Below, in pieces: positions 63,353 through 64,000 of a stretch of 64,000 bases of DNA. Origin of the DNA: JADFRG01 sp036986135 (lineage in GTDB: Bacteria > Chloroflexota > Anaerolineae > Anaerolineales > E44-bin32); the NCBI GenBank assembly GCA_036986135.1, contig BTQZ01000002.1, forward strand, positions 124,001 through 188,000, read 5' to 3'. Numbering within the stretch: position 1 is the stretch's first letter; every line of letters starts with the position of its first letter. Under the pieces are notes generated by a model. It was not told where the DNA came from and did no database searches. It saw nothing but the letters and a program-made list of their open reading frames with translations. Made by a program: the position numbers and the translations under genes.

Positions 63353-64000
63353 CCTGGGTGCGGGGAATCGGTATCGCGCCGGATTTGGAACCGGTCAAAG
63401 TCGCGCGCGACGGTAACGTTTGGAAAGATGGCCTGAGCTTCCTTCCGGATCTCGTGTTCCCTATATCGCCGCGATATGTGTGTGAGGTACAGGTGGCCAA
63501 CGTCGGCCTGCTTAGCGAGTTCGGCCGCCTGGCGGGCCGTTAGGTGGCCGAAGTTCCTGGCCAATTCCGCCTCCGATTCAAGGTATGTGGCCTCGATCAC
63601 CAGACCATCCGCACCCGCGCTGTACTCCAGCAGGCCGTCCGTGCTGCCACAATCCCCGATGTGAATCAGCCGCGCGCCGCGGCGTGATGGCCCAAGGACC
63701 TGCTCGGGCTGGATCACCGTTCCATCCGACAGCTTGACATTGCGTCCCCGAACGAGCTCGCGTCGGATGGGCCCAGCAGGCACTCCAAGTTCCGTCGCAC
63801 GCTGCGGGAGGAAAGGGCGGCGAGCCGTCTGCTCGAAAGCGAAGCCAAACGTGCCGGCCCCGCGGTGCTCCACCGGAAACGCAGATAGCTGAAAATGATC
63901 ATCCTCCATCAGGAGGCCAGGCTCAATGGGTATCAACTCAATTTGCAGGGGTGGACGCGCACCCCGCAGCACGACGCCAAACAGCAAGTCGTGAATGCGC
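63349..64000 (-). CDS. rnz: Ribonuclease Z (metallo-beta-lactamase fold), 5' end outside window
   Basis: The frame stays open from the stop at 63349 to the window end (217 residues visible; N-terminus with the HxHxDH motif missing). Visible family features: HIGDCGSTDG, VIEATYLE, GHLTARQAAELAKQA and LYLTHISRRY, the C-terminal metal-site motifs of RNase Z/ElaC. It trims the 3' end of tRNA precursors; since the tRNA-Gln gene here does not encode CCA, this processing is needed. It shares a unit with fmdB. Confidence 0.9.
   Translation of the reverse strand, partial: RIHDLLFGVVLRGARPPLQIELIPIEPGLLMEDDHFQLSAFPVEHRGAGTFGFAFEQTARRPFLPQRATELGVPAGPIRRELVRGRNVKLSDGTVIQPEQVLGPSRRGARLIHIGDCGSTDGLLEYSAGADGLVIEATYLESEAELARNFGHLTARQAAELAKQADVGHLYLTHISRRYREHEIRKEAQAIFPNVTVARDFDRFQIRRDTDSPHPG

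Noticed and set aside
1..64000. Mobile elements, prophage or integrase genes
   Set aside because: I saw no transposase or integrase motif and no long terminal inverted repeats. Gene order and base use look uniform over the window.

Overview
The window looks like a chromosomal piece of an uncultured Chloroflexota-type bacterium (Anaerolineae-like). That is an inference, resting on large peptide-binding lipoproteins with a coiled-coil spacer behind the lipobox, a DnaG zinc finger of the C-F-G-A-C type, a single-chain glycyl-tRNA synthetase, and many short-leader or leaderless starts (GTG/TTG common) placed 6-9 nt behind TAGAAT/TATAAT boxes. There is no rRNA, CRISPR array, transposase or phage gene. 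The only tRNA found is tRNA-Gln(UUG).

Layout. 1-3.4 kb: two ECF sigma/anti-sigma modules around a cupredoxin lipoprotein. 3.4-6.6 kb: Nudix hydrolase, TrmD and a solitary peptide-binding lipoprotein. 6.7-11.4 kb: a MoxR ATPase / DUF58 / transglutaminase cluster. 11.6-17.8 kb: a complete dipeptide/oligopeptide ABC transporter (ATPase, ATPase, binding protein, permease, permease). 17.9-20.7 kb: a TolB-like propeller lipoprotein and a convergent uncharacterised lipoprotein with a membrane C-terminus. 21.3-27.9 kb: a second complete peptide ABC transporter in a different gene order (binding protein, permeases, ATPases). 28.1-36.5 kb: an orphan response regulator with a roadblock-like domain, tRNA-Gln, GlmU, a CNNM/CorC-type CBS protein, cytidine deaminase, RecO and a fused GlyRS. 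36.6-43.5 kb: DnaG, the primary sigma factor RpoD, a Lon-like AAA protease and a double universal-stress protein. 43.5-44.3 kb: an HD phosphohydrolase on the minus strand. 44.5-58.9 kb: an uninterrupted 14-gene complex I operon nuoA-N. 58.9-63 kb: acylphosphatase, then the most unusual stretch: a membrane-anchored SARP/BTAD regulator, a 74-residue peptide and an isoprenoid-synthase-fold enzyme. 63-64 kb: an FmdB-type zinc ribbon and RNase Z (minus strand, RNase Z cut by the window end).

How it works together. The two transporters and the lone binding protein point to heavy use of external peptides. Complex I gives a respiratory-type NADH:quinone pathway. The housekeeping block (glyQS, dnaG, rpoD, recO, glmU, trmD) is ordinary chromosome core.

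The best candidates for new biology are three. (i) The 61656-62927 pair resembles ComX/ComQ: a small leader-type peptide ending in FWSPIG beside a class I prenyl-transfer enzyme with DHIVD and DDVGD..D motifs. It lies directly downstream of a regulator that fuses a SARP DNA-binding head to HEAT-like repeats and 6-7 membrane helices. (ii) An 86-bp tandem repeat has copied the 3' end of nuoC between nuoC and nuoD. (iii) Hairpins and a probable internal promoter lie inside both peptide-transporter operons and may set subunit ratios. All functional statements for these three are hypotheses from sequence reading alone.
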